A stretch of 7,878 bases of DNA from Pseudomonadota bacterium (GTDB lineage: Bacteria > SAR324 > XYD2-FULL-50-16 > JAHJRI01). The stretch spans positions 1-7,878 of the forward strand of contig JAKSDL010000788.1 in the NCBI GenBank assembly GCA_022360105.1, read 5' to 3'. Each line of letters opens with the position of its first letter. Within the stretch, counting starts at the first letter, position 1. Position numbers and translations under genes: made by a program. Below the pieces are notes generated by a model. That model saw only the letters and a list, made by a program, of their open reading frames with translations. It had not been told where the DNA came from and ran no database searches. This document shows positions 1 through 6,189 of this stretch, piece after piece.

Positions 1-756
1 CCCACCCAGATTTATCAGGTATTGATCAACCTTTGCACCAATGCCTATCATGCGATGATGTCCCAGGAAGAGGGGATACTCAGAGTCATCATGCAGGAAA
101 AAGAATCGGAAGATGCACTGGAAATTATCGTCAGCGATACGGGCCATGGCATGAAACCTGAGGTTGTAGATAGAATCTTTGATCCCTATTTTACAACAAA
201 AAATACCGGAGAGGGCACCGGGTTGGGACTCTCAATTGTTCACGGTATTATAAACAAGCACGGGGGTCGTATTGAAGTTGAAAGCGCCCCGGACGAGGGT
301 AGCCGGTTCAAGGTGGTGTTACCACTTGTACAACAAGGCGACAACCAGACGGTGGCAACAGACCAGGTTTCCGATTTGCCCACCGGAACTGAGCGCATCA
401 TGGTAGTCGACGATGAAGAACTAATCATGAAGATGGAAACGGAAATTCTGGAAAGCCTGGGCTATTCGGTTGAAGGCTTTAGCAATAGCCATGAAGCATT
501 AAAACGATACCAAAACAATCCCACCGAATTCGATCTGGTGCTGACAGACCAAACGATGCCAAAATTAACCGGTGTCGAGCTCTCCAAAAGAATCCTCGAA
601 GTAAAAAAAGATGCCAGAATTATCCTGTTGACAGGATTCAGCGAAAGCGTCACCGAGAAACAAGTCAAAGAGATTGGTATCAAACAATTTTTAATGAAGC
701 CTTTGGACATGACGAAGCTGGCCGTATCCATTCGTGAAACGCTGGACGCTGCATGA
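1..756 (+). CDS. Hybrid histidine kinase, C-terminal part (HATPase + receiver)
   Basis: The reading frame is open from base 1, so the gene starts upstream and only its last 251 codons are here. The first residues are the N-box of a GHKL ATPase domain (QVLINLCTNAYHAM, about bases 16-57). Then come G1 (DTGHGM, 136-153), the F-box (FDPYFTTK, 178-201) and G2 (GEGTGLGLSI, 208-237), all intact. After a short linker a CheY-like receiver starts near base 394. It has the acidic pair DD (409-414), the phospho-acceptor Asp in LTDQ (547-549), the switch Thr (631-633) and the conserved Lys in MKP (697-699). The protein would therefore autophosphorylate on an upstream His and pass the phosphate to its own receiver. 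No output domain follows the receiver, so a downstream phosphotransfer or regulator protein is inferred. The sensory part lies outside the window, so the signal is unknown. Confidence 0.95.
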   Translation, partial: PTQIYQVLINLCTNAYHAMMSQEEGILRVIMQEKESEDALEIIVSDTGHGMKPEVVDRIFDPYFTTKNTGEGTGLGLSIVHGIINKHGGRIEVESAPDEGSRFKVVLPLVQQGDNQTVATDQVSDLPTGTERIMVVDDEELIMKMETEILESLGYSVEGFSNSHEALKRYQNNPTEFDLVLTDQTMPKLTGVELSKRILEVKKDARIILLTGFSESVTEKQVKEIGIKQFLMKPLDMTKLAVSIRETLDAA

Positions 757-869
757 TCCCGTCAAAAACCCAAACATAGTAACCTCTGCCATCACTATTC
801 ATTTTATTCTGTCTTCACTGCCTTACTCGTTGTAATAATTATCTATTCCATGGTTTGTTGGTAAAAAAA

Positions 870-939
870 TTAACTCTCAGTTAATTTTGGGCTTGCCTCC
901 TGTTTAACTCTGGGTTAAAAATAATTAACTCAGAGTTAA
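870..939. promoter_or_regulatory. Cluster of three 15-bp palindromic operators
   Basis: Three copies of a 15-bp palindrome lie in 70 bp: TTAACTCTCAGTTAA (870-884), TTAACTCTGGGTTAA (904-918) and TTAACTCAGAGTTAA (925-939). The last is perfect, with 7-bp arms around one central base; the other two each have one mismatched arm position. Centres are 34 and 21 bp apart, and 21 bp is two helical turns. The cluster sits just upstream of the 128-aa gene at 985. The arms recur as GAGTTAA and CAGTTAA in front of the XRE regulator gene at 1488. This is the layout expected for cooperative binding of a dimeric repressor; the identity of that repressor is inferred from proximity and the shared motif. Confidence 0.75.
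893..921 (+). promoter_or_regulatory. Possible promoter overlapped by operator 2
   Basis: TTGCCT (893-898) and TAAAAA (916-921) are separated by 17 bp and each match the sigma-70 consensus at 4 of 6 positions. The middle operator (904-918) fills the spacer and touches the -10, which would allow repression by occlusion. The match is modest. TATTAT at 941-946 is a better -10 but has no well-spaced -35. Confidence 0.3.
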
Positions 940-984
940 ATATTATTATTGAAACCAAAAGATCACAAACAAGAGGTAATCACA

Positions 985-1371
985 ATGGGAGGCATCATGA
1001 GTAAGCAAATCGAACCGCCAAAATGGGTGGAACCAGTTATTCATCCCCCTGATGAATTTAAACTGATAAGTCATCTAAATAAAAAATCGGAACCTGTTTC
1101 CCGACACGTTATATCTAAGAAAAAAAAGATATCAATTGAATCATCCGAAAATTCTCAGTTTCCGGAACGATTTTCGAAAAAGCGCTTTGGTTTGAATCAG
1201 GTTTTGGGAGCAATCAATCGCTTTTTTAAGTTTGTTATTGGTTCAAAAGATTATCGAAGCGGCTTTTTTTATGTGGAAGAACAGAGAAAATTTGGGCTTG
1301 AATGTGAATTGAGAAAACAATGGTCACTTGAGGTTTCGCACAATTTATTCGTTCAACGAAAGGATCTGTAG
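985..1371 (+). CDS. Hypothetical basic protein, 128 aa, operator-controlled
   Basis: I do not recognise this protein. The start at ATG 985 is chosen because AGAGGT (972-977) precedes it by 7 nt. A TTG at 949 in the same frame lies only 9 bp beyond the last operator and has no Shine-Dalgarno. ATG 997, with GGGAGG four bases upstream, is the other candidate. The first half (residues 6-65) is proline-, lysine- and serine-rich and probably disordered, with a KKKK run near 45-48. The second half contains an amphipathic stretch (LGAINRFFKFVIG, about 74-86). It ends with alternating strand-like sequence (FGLECELRKQWSLEVSHN, 103-120) faintly reminiscent of outer-membrane or AsmA/TamB-type C-terminal strands; I would not assign a family on that. 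There is no signal peptide. Three palindromic operators stand upstream and an XRE regulator gene downstream, so regulated expression is likely. Confidence 0.6.
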   Translation: MGGIMSKQIEPPKWVEPVIHPPDEFKLISHLNKKSEPVSRHVISKKKKISIESSENSQFPERFSKKRFGLNQVLGAINRFFKFVIGSKDYRSGFFYVEEQRKFGLECELRKQWSLEVSHNLFVQRKDL

Positions 1372-1390
1372 CTATTCTCAGTCGATTCCC

Positions 1391-1430
1391 GGCAACAAAA
1401 ACATTACCATGAGTTAATTTTTTTGTTGCC
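1391..1430. repeat. 11-bp perfect inverted repeat between the 128-aa gene and the XRE gene
   Basis: GGCAACAAAAA (1391-1401) is the exact reverse complement of TTTTTGTTGCC (1420-1430), leaving an 18-base loop. In RNA this would be a hairpin 20 nt after the stop codon at 1371, so it may end or stabilise the upstream transcript. The U-run is inside the stem rather than after it, so it is not a classical intrinsic terminator. The loop carries the first copy of the ATGAGTTAA half-site repeat, so the structure could equally be part of the regulator's DNA-binding region. Confidence 0.5.
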
Positions 1431-1451
1431 AACGTTTTTACCATCAGTTAA
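1404..1451 (+). promoter_or_regulatory. Direct repeat with operator half-sites upstream of the XRE gene
   Basis: TTACCATGAGTTAA (1404-1417) and TTACCATCAGTTAA (1438-1451) are 14-bp direct repeats differing at one base and offset by 34 bp. Their right halves, GAGTTAA and CAGTTAA, equal the right arms found in operators 3 and 1 at 925-939 and 870-884. The 34-bp offset also equals the centre spacing of operators 1 and 2. They end 36 bp before the regulator's start codon. A likely role is autoregulation by the XRE protein; this is inference. Confidence 0.55.
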
Positions 1452-1487
1452 ATTTTTCGAATATTCTTTAATTTGTAATGGAAACCG

Positions 1488-1829
1488 ATGAATAGTAAAA
1501 AGCAGGCCGAGTCAACAGATTTCGATTATACCCAGGCAATGGGGACTGCCTTGCGTGAAGAACGCAAAAGGCAGGGAATTAATATCGAGTCTGCGGCAAA
1601 GGCATTGAGTATTACGGCTTCTTACATTTCTCAGATTGAAACCGGTAAGAAGAATCCTACCTTATCGGTGGTTGAAAACTACGCGTCTTTTCTCGGGATT
1701 GACATGTTCGAGTTGTCCCTGAGGGTAAGAATTATCAGATCTCCGGACAAACGAAGTCTGGAGCGGCTGATTGCCGATCTTTCAGGAAAGATCGATGTTT
1801 TGGCAGACCTGAGGAAAAAAAAACCGTAG
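1488..1829 (+). CDS. XRE/Cro-CI family transcriptional regulator
   Basis: A 113-aa cytoplasmic DNA-binding protein. Residues 21-77 form a complete HTH_3 domain. It starts with LREERKRQGINIE; the recognition-helix region is SITASYISQIETGKKNPTLS (41-60), which carries the family's hallmark SQIETGKKNPTL pattern, and LGIDMFEL follows. The C-terminal 35 residues (SPDKRSLERLIADLSGKIDVLADLRKKKP) look like a short amphipathic dimerisation helix. There is no metabolite-binding cupin or peptidase domain, so no ligand is suggested. The Shine-Dalgarno is weak (only GGA near 1480-1482), but the ATG is positioned before the domain with a short acidic leader. Palindromes upstream of the 128-aa gene and a direct repeat before this gene share GAGTTAA/CAGTTAA arms. 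I infer an autoregulated repressor of the local block, resembling phage or accessory-island control genes. Confidence 0.9.
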   Translation: MNSKKQAESTDFDYTQAMGTALREERKRQGINIESAAKALSITASYISQIETGKKNPTLSVVENYASFLGIDMFELSLRVRIIRSPDKRSLERLIADLSGKIDVLADLRKKKP

Positions 1830-1844
1830 AGTTTTCACCAAATC

Positions 1845-1887
1845 ATGTGCCATCCGAACCGATCCGCAAAGGAAGGACAGGGCACAT
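1845..1887 (+). terminator. Possible terminator hairpin after the XRE gene
   Basis: ATGTGCC (1845-1851) pairs exactly with GGCACAT (1881-1887), and TTTATTCTT follows. The loop of 29 bases is long and the T-tract is interrupted, so this is a weak candidate. It lies 16 bp after the stop of the regulator and before the next small gene. Confidence 0.3.
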
Positions 1888-1966
1888 TTATTCTTCAATC
1901 CCCTAATATACTTCAGGAGATTGGCAAAATTGATTATTTGCAACACTTTAATAACGAGGAGAAGTA

Positions 1967-2194
1967 ATGATTTTTTATAGCATAGGCAAATCGGTTAACT
2001 GCTTTTGGAAAGGCAACATGATTACCGATAGAAAGACTGGCTTGGATCTGGCCAACCGCATCAGGCAACAGATTGAAAGATTCTTTGAAGTGCAAACAAA
2101 ACGAAAACGACTTATTAAGGGTATTTGGAATGGAGAACTTATTTTTAAAATTGGAACAGCTTTTGGAGGACTTTGTTGCAGACTTTTTAAATAA
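1967..2194 (+). CDS. Small hypothetical protein, 75 aa (possibly the 5' half of a frameshifted gene)
   Basis: ATG 1967 has the best Shine-Dalgarno of the block, GAGGAG at 1956-1961 with 5-nt spacing, so translation very probably begins here. Residues 18-52 (from MITDRKTG through KRKRLIKG) look genuinely coding: a charged amphipathic helix LANRIRQQIERFFEVQTKRKR. After about base 2125 the frame turns into less protein-like sequence (GTAFGGLCCRLF), while the frame used by the next ORF becomes helix-forming and charged. Either this is a short gene overlapping its neighbour by 65 bp, or a one-base indel has split a single gene of about 140 codons. I do not recognise the family. ATG 2018 is an alternative start. 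Confidence 0.5.
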   Translation: MIFYSIGKSVNCFWKGNMITDRKTGLDLANRIRQQIERFFEVQTKRKRLIKGIWNGELIFKIGTAFGGLCCRLFK

Positions 2195-2411
2195 GATTGC
2201 GGAATCAAATGAATTTCAAGAACAGCTTTACCTTCCTCAATCTTTAGAAATCCAGTATCGAGACTATCTGGAACGTTTTTCAATGCTCAAAGCCCGCATT
2301 GAGGACCATAAAGTTACAACAAAAGAAGAAGCACTTCAGCGGAACCGTGCTTTAACATTACTGAAAACCTCCTCTCAATCAATTATCAGTACTTTCCACC
2401 TGGGGGCCTAG
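2130..2411 (+). CDS. Small helical hypothetical protein, 93 aa
   Basis: ATG 2130 is preceded by AAGGG (2117-2121) with 8-nt spacing; the frame stays open back to an ATG at 2073 that lacks such a site. The product is almost wholly helix-forming and charged: MENLFLKLEQLLEDFVADFL at the N-terminus, then LEIQYRDYLERFSMLKARIEDH (about 39-60). It has no signal peptide, membrane segment or metal motif. I do not recognise it. It lies in the +1 frame relative to the ORF at 1967 and overlaps it, so it could be translationally coupled, or be the 3' half of one gene broken by a frameshift. The gene ends just before a GC-rich double hairpin. Confidence 0.55.
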   Translation: MENLFLKLEQLLEDFVADFLNKIAESNEFQEQLYLPQSLEIQYRDYLERFSMLKARIEDHKVTTKEEALQRNRALTLLKTSSQSIISTFHLGA

Positions 2412-2423
2412 TGGCAGAACTAA

Positions 2424-2455
2424 TGACCCCCGGGGGTCAGCCTCCGGCTCACCCC
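2424..2455. repeat. GC-rich overlapping hairpins between convergent genes
   Basis: TGACCCCCGGGGGTCA (2424-2439) is a perfect 16-bp palindrome. Its right arm is reused in a second hairpin, GGGGTCAGCC (2433-2442) with GGCTCACCCC (2446-2455), which has 9 of 10 pairs and a TCC loop. The two folds exclude each other. It lies 12 bp after the stop of the + strand gene and 11 bp after the stop of the minus-strand hydrolase. It probably blocks read-through or protects 3' ends in both directions, although no T-tract follows on either strand. A REP-like repeat unit is an alternative. Confidence 0.6.
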
Positions 2456-2466
2456 GTCAATCATCC

Positions 2467-3897
2467 TCAAAAAGTTTCCCCTAAATGCAGACTGATCATT
2501 TTGTGTACATTGCCACTGACTGAGGGACTTTGAACCTTGCAGACGGAGAACACAACAGTGGATTTTCTTTCCGAGCGGATTAGGTGTCGCTTAGCTGTTA
2601 ACCTGGAACCGGCAATATCCACATTGCTGTTAAAAACCCTGATCGCCGTATCGGCGGAGATGTTTACCCCTGTCAGATAGACGATGGAATCATTAATTTG
2701 AACACCGATCTCTTTCCCTTTCACCAATACGTTTTCAAGAACCATTTCCGAATCTTCAATTTCAAGATACTGCGCGACTAGGTTGCGAAGCGTTACGTTT
2801 CTGCTGTTTTTGATAGTCAACTTCTTGAAATGACCCGAAATGATCAAATTGTTTTGATTGGTGAATTGTCTGCTGATCGGTTTTTCTGCGGTGATCTTGC
2901 TGTTTTCAATCTTTCCGAAAGGCTCAGGAGAAGTTTCCATAATCGATTCGAGCAGCATGCTGTTGAAAGTTTCAGGATCTTCCAGCATGGGATTATGCTC
3001 AAGACCGTTTAACACAGTCAAAGATGTTTTATTGATTCGGTAGGCCAGCAATTTCCCAACTCTCAAAGGAGCGATGGCGTCGTTTTCACCCCAGATGATA
3101 TTGGTGGGTACTCGCACTTTTTCCAGGATAGGACTAAAATCCGTGTGAATCAGGGCCATTGCCGAGATCCGGATAGGGTTGCCGTCCAGAGCCGTTGACC
3201 TGAAGGTCTTAGACTCAAGCAAAGGACCGATATCTTCAGGCACCACGGCTTTTTCCACATTTTCGATGGTAGTGCCAACGATGTACTTCAGGGTTGATAG
3301 GGGTTTTTCAATAATATTTTTCTTTCCAACTTTCACTTCGCCTGATAGCTGTTGATCCAACATGTTTTTGGTGAATGATGAGCGATGCAGAATGCCTGCA
3401 ATATCTACCAGGACTAATCTATCCAGCTTATCGGGAAATATGCCTGCGTAATAAAGGGATATGGCACCTCCGAGGGAATGGCCAATCAGATAAATCGGTT
3501 TAGAGGTCTTCTTGTCAATTACCCAGTTCAAAAATCGCGCATACTTGGCAGGGGAATACAGGGCGTTTTTTTTCTCAGATCTGCCAAAGCCCGGCAAATC
3601 GAAAGTCAATATATGAAACGAATCTTTTAGTTCTTCGATTGTTGAATCCCAAATGGTAGCTCCAAGCTCGCCGGTGCCGTGAACCAGCACCAGTGTCAGA
3701 TCATTCTGTTTTCCGTGTTCTTCTATATACACCATACTGTCAAAAATTGGTTCTCTGGCCATTTGGCCTTTTTGAGCAGCGTGGGCGCTAATTATCTGAA
3801 TACATAGAATAAAACAGAACAGACATGCAGGGAATAGTTTACCTAGCGGCAAGTTTGTGCCTGAAAATAGCAACTTGTTCAAAGTTCTAATTATCAT
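2467..3897 (-). CDS. Exported alpha/beta hydrolase with C-terminal beta-helix-like region
   Basis: ATG at 3897 (476 aa) is preferred over TTG at 3918: AGG stands 8 nt upstream of the ATG, while nothing resembling a ribosome site precedes the TTG. Numbering is from this ATG. A basic start and hydrophobic segment (about 21-38) ending SAHAA suggest a Sec signal peptide cleaved near residue 40. The alpha/beta-hydrolase fold follows: oxyanion motif HGTG (73-76), DLPGFGRS (100-107), nucleophile elbow GHSLGG with Ser141, the acid Asp273 in WGEND, and catalytic His301 in LEHNP. The helical lid lies around 165-245. Residues about 330-476 are extra: repeated short strands rich in Asn, Ile and Val (LIISGHFKKLTIKNSRNVTLRNL, then LEIEDSEMVLENV and VNISADTAIRVFNSNVDIAG) resembling rungs of a parallel beta-helix. 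The fold and triad are clear. The substrate (an ester, lactone or amide) and a cell-envelope location are inference. Confidence 0.9.
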   Translation of the reverse strand: MIIRTLNKLLFSGTNLPLGKLFPACLFCFILCIQIISAHAAQKGQMAREPIFDSMVYIEEHGKQNDLTLVLVHGTGELGATIWDSTIEELKDSFHILTFDLPGFGRSEKKNALYSPAKYARFLNWVIDKKTSKPIYLIGHSLGGAISLYYAGIFPDKLDRLVLVDIAGILHRSSFTKNMLDQQLSGEVKVGKKNIIEKPLSTLKYIVGTTIENVEKAVVPEDIGPLLESKTFRSTALDGNPIRISAMALIHTDFSPILEKVRVPTNIIWGENDAIAPLRVGKLLAYRINKTSLTVLNGLEHNPMLEDPETFNSMLLESIMETSPEPFGKIENSKITAEKPISRQFTNQNNLIISGHFKKLTIKNSRNVTLRNLVAQYLEIEDSEMVLENVLVKGKEIGVQINDSIVYLTGVNISADTAIRVFNSNVDIAGSRLTAKRHLIRSERKSTVVFSVCKVQSPSVSGNVHKMISLHLGETF

Positions 3898-4047
3898 ACC
3901 AAATACCTGGTTTTCCAAGAAATCAACGTGTTATCCCAAGCAGGCTATATAAGCCTGGCAGGGCATCAAAAATGCACGTAAAAGGATTTAATTAGTCTGT
4001 TTGTAGAGTATACACTGATTATCAGTCTTGATCCTATTTGATCAATC
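3898..4047. promoter_or_regulatory. Divergent promoter region with two palindromes
   Basis: These 150 bp separate the minus-strand hydrolase from the + strand kinase and must contain both promoters. CAGGCT-ATATA-AGCCTG (3941-3957) is an inverted repeat with 6-bp perfect arms. ACTGAT-T-ATCAGT (4014-4026) is a perfect 13-bp palindrome 22 bp before the kinase start. TTGATC occurs twice more at 4029-4034 and 4039-4044. Either palindrome could be an operator for the divergent pair. I could not assign convincing -35/-10 pairs. Confidence 0.4.
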
Positions 4048-6189
4048 ATGAAGTCCGACGATATTGCGATTAAGCTAAAAATCATTATTTTGTTGTTGAT
4101 CACCGTGTTGTTGTCATTTGGGGTCGGCAGCATTGGTGTTTACCTGGGCAAAGGTAAATACAGTCCTTGGGAGGTCTTAGCCATTGTTGTACCAGTGGCA
4201 ACGATGATGGTGTTGTTCTTTTATTGCTGGTGGATTCTTTCCCGTGAAATTGACCATTTAAAACATACGGTAGAACAGTCATATAAAACGGAACAGCGAT
4301 ATCGCAATATTCTGGAAAGCATTTATGAAGCCTATTTTGAAGTCGACTTAAAAGGGAATTTGACCTTTGTTAACGATGCCACTTGCTCTTTGCTTGGGTA
4401 TTCCAAGAGTGAGCTGCAAGGACTTAATTTTAGATCCTTCATGGATAAGGAAAATGCAGATGCCGTTTTCAAGCGGTTTAACAAGGTATTTAAAACAGGC
4501 CGGATGCTTCCCGAATTTAACTGGGAGGCAATAACCAAACAGGGCGTCCGCAAAGTCATGGAGGGCTCCATCCTCTTGAAGTTTGACGAAAATAACAACA
4601 TCAGTGGATTCAAGGGAATAATCAAGGACGTCACTAACAAAAGAAGAATTGAAAATGCTTTAATCGAATCGGAGGAAAAGTTTGCCAAAATATTTCATCA
4701 CTCTTCTGATCCGTTGGGTTTGGTGAGTTTGGAAACCAGTGCCTTTATTGATGTAAACCCGGCATTCGTAAGGTTTTTTGGACTGAACAAAGACGACGTT
4801 GTAGGAAAAACGGTCAAGGAGCTAAATCTCTACAGTGATTATAGTGATCGAGAAGAATTCATCAAAAAAATCAAATCCGATGGATACGTCCGTGATATGA
4901 AAGTGCTGCTTGAAGGAACGACTGGAACAAGAGACTGTTTGATGACATCAACCATTATCAATGTGAACCTTAATCCTTGCATCTTGAGTACCTTCAAAGA
5001 CATGACTGACCTGAAGCTTGCGGAAACAGCCCTTCGCAACAGCGAAAGCAGTCTTAGAACCCTGGTGAGAAAAGCAAAACTGGGAATATGCAAAATTGAA
5101 TTTTGTGATCCTCCGCGTTTTTTGGAAGTTAGTGATACCATTGTAGAGCTTTTGGGATACACCCGCGAGGAATTACTGAACATGAATGCTCTTGAGCTTA
5201 TGGGATCGGAGCAGGATACCCAGAGATTTACAAGTCGACTTTTGGAGTATTCCAACGGCAGGCAACTGTCAAAAAACATCGATTATCAAATCGTAAAGAA
5301 AAATGGAGAGATTCTTTGGGTCAATCTGGAAATTGAGGTCATTAAAAAACAAAGTCGAATATGGGGCGCAAACGTGGTTGTCCTGGATATTACCGAACGA
5401 AAAACCGCCGAGCTTGCGTTGCAACAACATCAGGAATTATTGGAGGAAAAGATTGAAGAACGCACCGCGCAGTTGCGTATCGAAAAAGAAAAAGCGGAGA
5501 CAGCCAACCAACTCAAAAGCGAGTTTCTTGCCAACATCAGCCATGAATTGCGCACCCCCATGCATGCCATTTTGAGTTATTCACGCTTTGGAATCACAAA
5601 AATCGATATCAGACCCAAAGAGAAAATTCTTCACTATTTCAACAATATAAACTCTGCAGGGAAGCGTCTGTTGGCTTTGCTGGATGGTTTGTTGGATTTG
5701 AGCCGTTTGCAGGCAAATAAAATGGAATATCGAATCGCAAACAACGATTTACGATTGGTCTTTCTGGAAATCAAGGAAGAGCTGGCTATTTTGTTAAAAG
5801 AAAAAAACCTGCAGTTGGATATCCAGGAAGCTGATGGCCTGGTGATTCCGTTTGATAAAGGCAAGATCAAACAAGTGGTGTCTAATCTGTTTAACAATGC
5901 CATCAAGTTCTCCGATGCCGGTTCCACCATCTCTGTTACCTTCAATCTGTCCAAGACAAGAATTACCACTACGGTCAGGAATAAGGGGATTCCTATTCCG
6001 GAAGATGAGTTGGAACTAATATTTGAACCATTTCTCCAAAGTTCTAAGACAAAAACCGGTGCAGGTGGAACCGGTCTTGGACTGCCAATTTGCAGAAACA
6101 TCATTGGAGATCACAAGGGTAGAATCTGGACTTTGTATAATCCGGAAGGGGCAACGTTTAAGTTTTTTCTGCCTCGAGATAAAAAGTAG
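4048..6189 (+). CDS. Membrane sensor histidine kinase with three PAS-like domains
   Basis: A 713-aa orphan kinase. Two membrane helices (about 11-33 and 43-65) are joined by only about ten residues, so sensing is probably cytoplasmic. A short helix leads to PAS-like regions at about 85-200 (AYFEVDLKGNLTFVNDA, then FKGIIKDVTNKRR), 210-325 (weaker, ending FKDMTDLKLAE) and 332-455 (ending VLDITERKTAE). A coiled coil (455-490) precedes the H-box, NISHELRTPMHAI, with phospho-acceptor His499. The ATPase has an N-box (QVVSNLFNNAIKFS, 609-622), an F-box (IFEPF) and an intact G2 (GAGGTGLGLPI, 671-681). The G1 box reads VRNKGIPIP (643-651): the usual adenine-contacting Asp is Asn and the second Gly is Pro, so nucleotide binding may be altered. 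There is no receiver and no regulator gene alongside. ATG 4048 follows an in-frame stop closely but lacks a Shine-Dalgarno. The 3' end overlaps the opposing gene by 32 bp. Confidence 0.95.
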   Translation: MKSDDIAIKLKIIILLLITVLLSFGVGSIGVYLGKGKYSPWEVLAIVVPVATMMVLFFYCWWILSREIDHLKHTVEQSYKTEQRYRNILESIYEAYFEVDLKGNLTFVNDATCSLLGYSKSELQGLNFRSFMDKENADAVFKRFNKVFKTGRMLPEFNWEAITKQGVRKVMEGSILLKFDENNNISGFKGIIKDVTNKRRIENALIESEEKFAKIFHHSSDPLGLVSLETSAFIDVNPAFVRFFGLNKDDVVGKTVKELNLYSDYSDREEFIKKIKSDGYVRDMKVLLEGTTGTRDCLMTSTIINVNLNPCILSTFKDMTDLKLAETALRNSESSLRTLVRKAKLGICKIEFCDPPRFLEVSDTIVELLGYTREELLNMNALELMGSEQDTQRFTSRLLEYSNGRQLSKNIDYQIVKKNGEILWVNLEIEVIKKQSRIWGANVVVLDITERKTAELALQQHQELLEEKIEERTAQLRIEKEKAETANQLKSEFLANISHELRTPMHAILSYSRFGITKIDIRPKEKILHYFNNINSAGKRLLALLDGLLDLSRLQANKMEYRIANNDLRLVFLEIKEELAILLKEKNLQLDIQEADGLVIPFDKGKIKQVVSNLFNNAIKFSDAGSTISVTFNLSKTRITTTVRNKGIPIPEDELELIFEPFLQSSKTKTGAGGTGLGLPICRNIIGDHKGRIWTLYNPEGATFKFFLPRDKK

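Noticed and set aside
949..984. TTG start at 949 for the 128-aa gene, giving 140 aa.
   Set aside because: There is no ribosome site, it sits almost on the operators, and ATG 985 has AGAGGT 7 nt upstream.
1235..1444. Minus-strand reading frame of 69 codons across the end of the 128-aa gene.
   Set aside because: It has no ribosome site, lies antisense to a better-supported gene and runs through the inverted repeat and half-sites; it is a shadow frame.
1921..1942. Sigma-54 promoter (TTGGCA ... TTTGCAA) before the small ORF at 1967.
   Set aside because: The distance between the GG and GC elements is 15 bases instead of 10.
3898..3918. TTG start at 3918 for the hydrolase, giving 483 aa.
   Set aside because: No Shine-Dalgarno precedes it, whereas ATG 3897 has AGG at 8 nt and still leaves a complete signal peptide.
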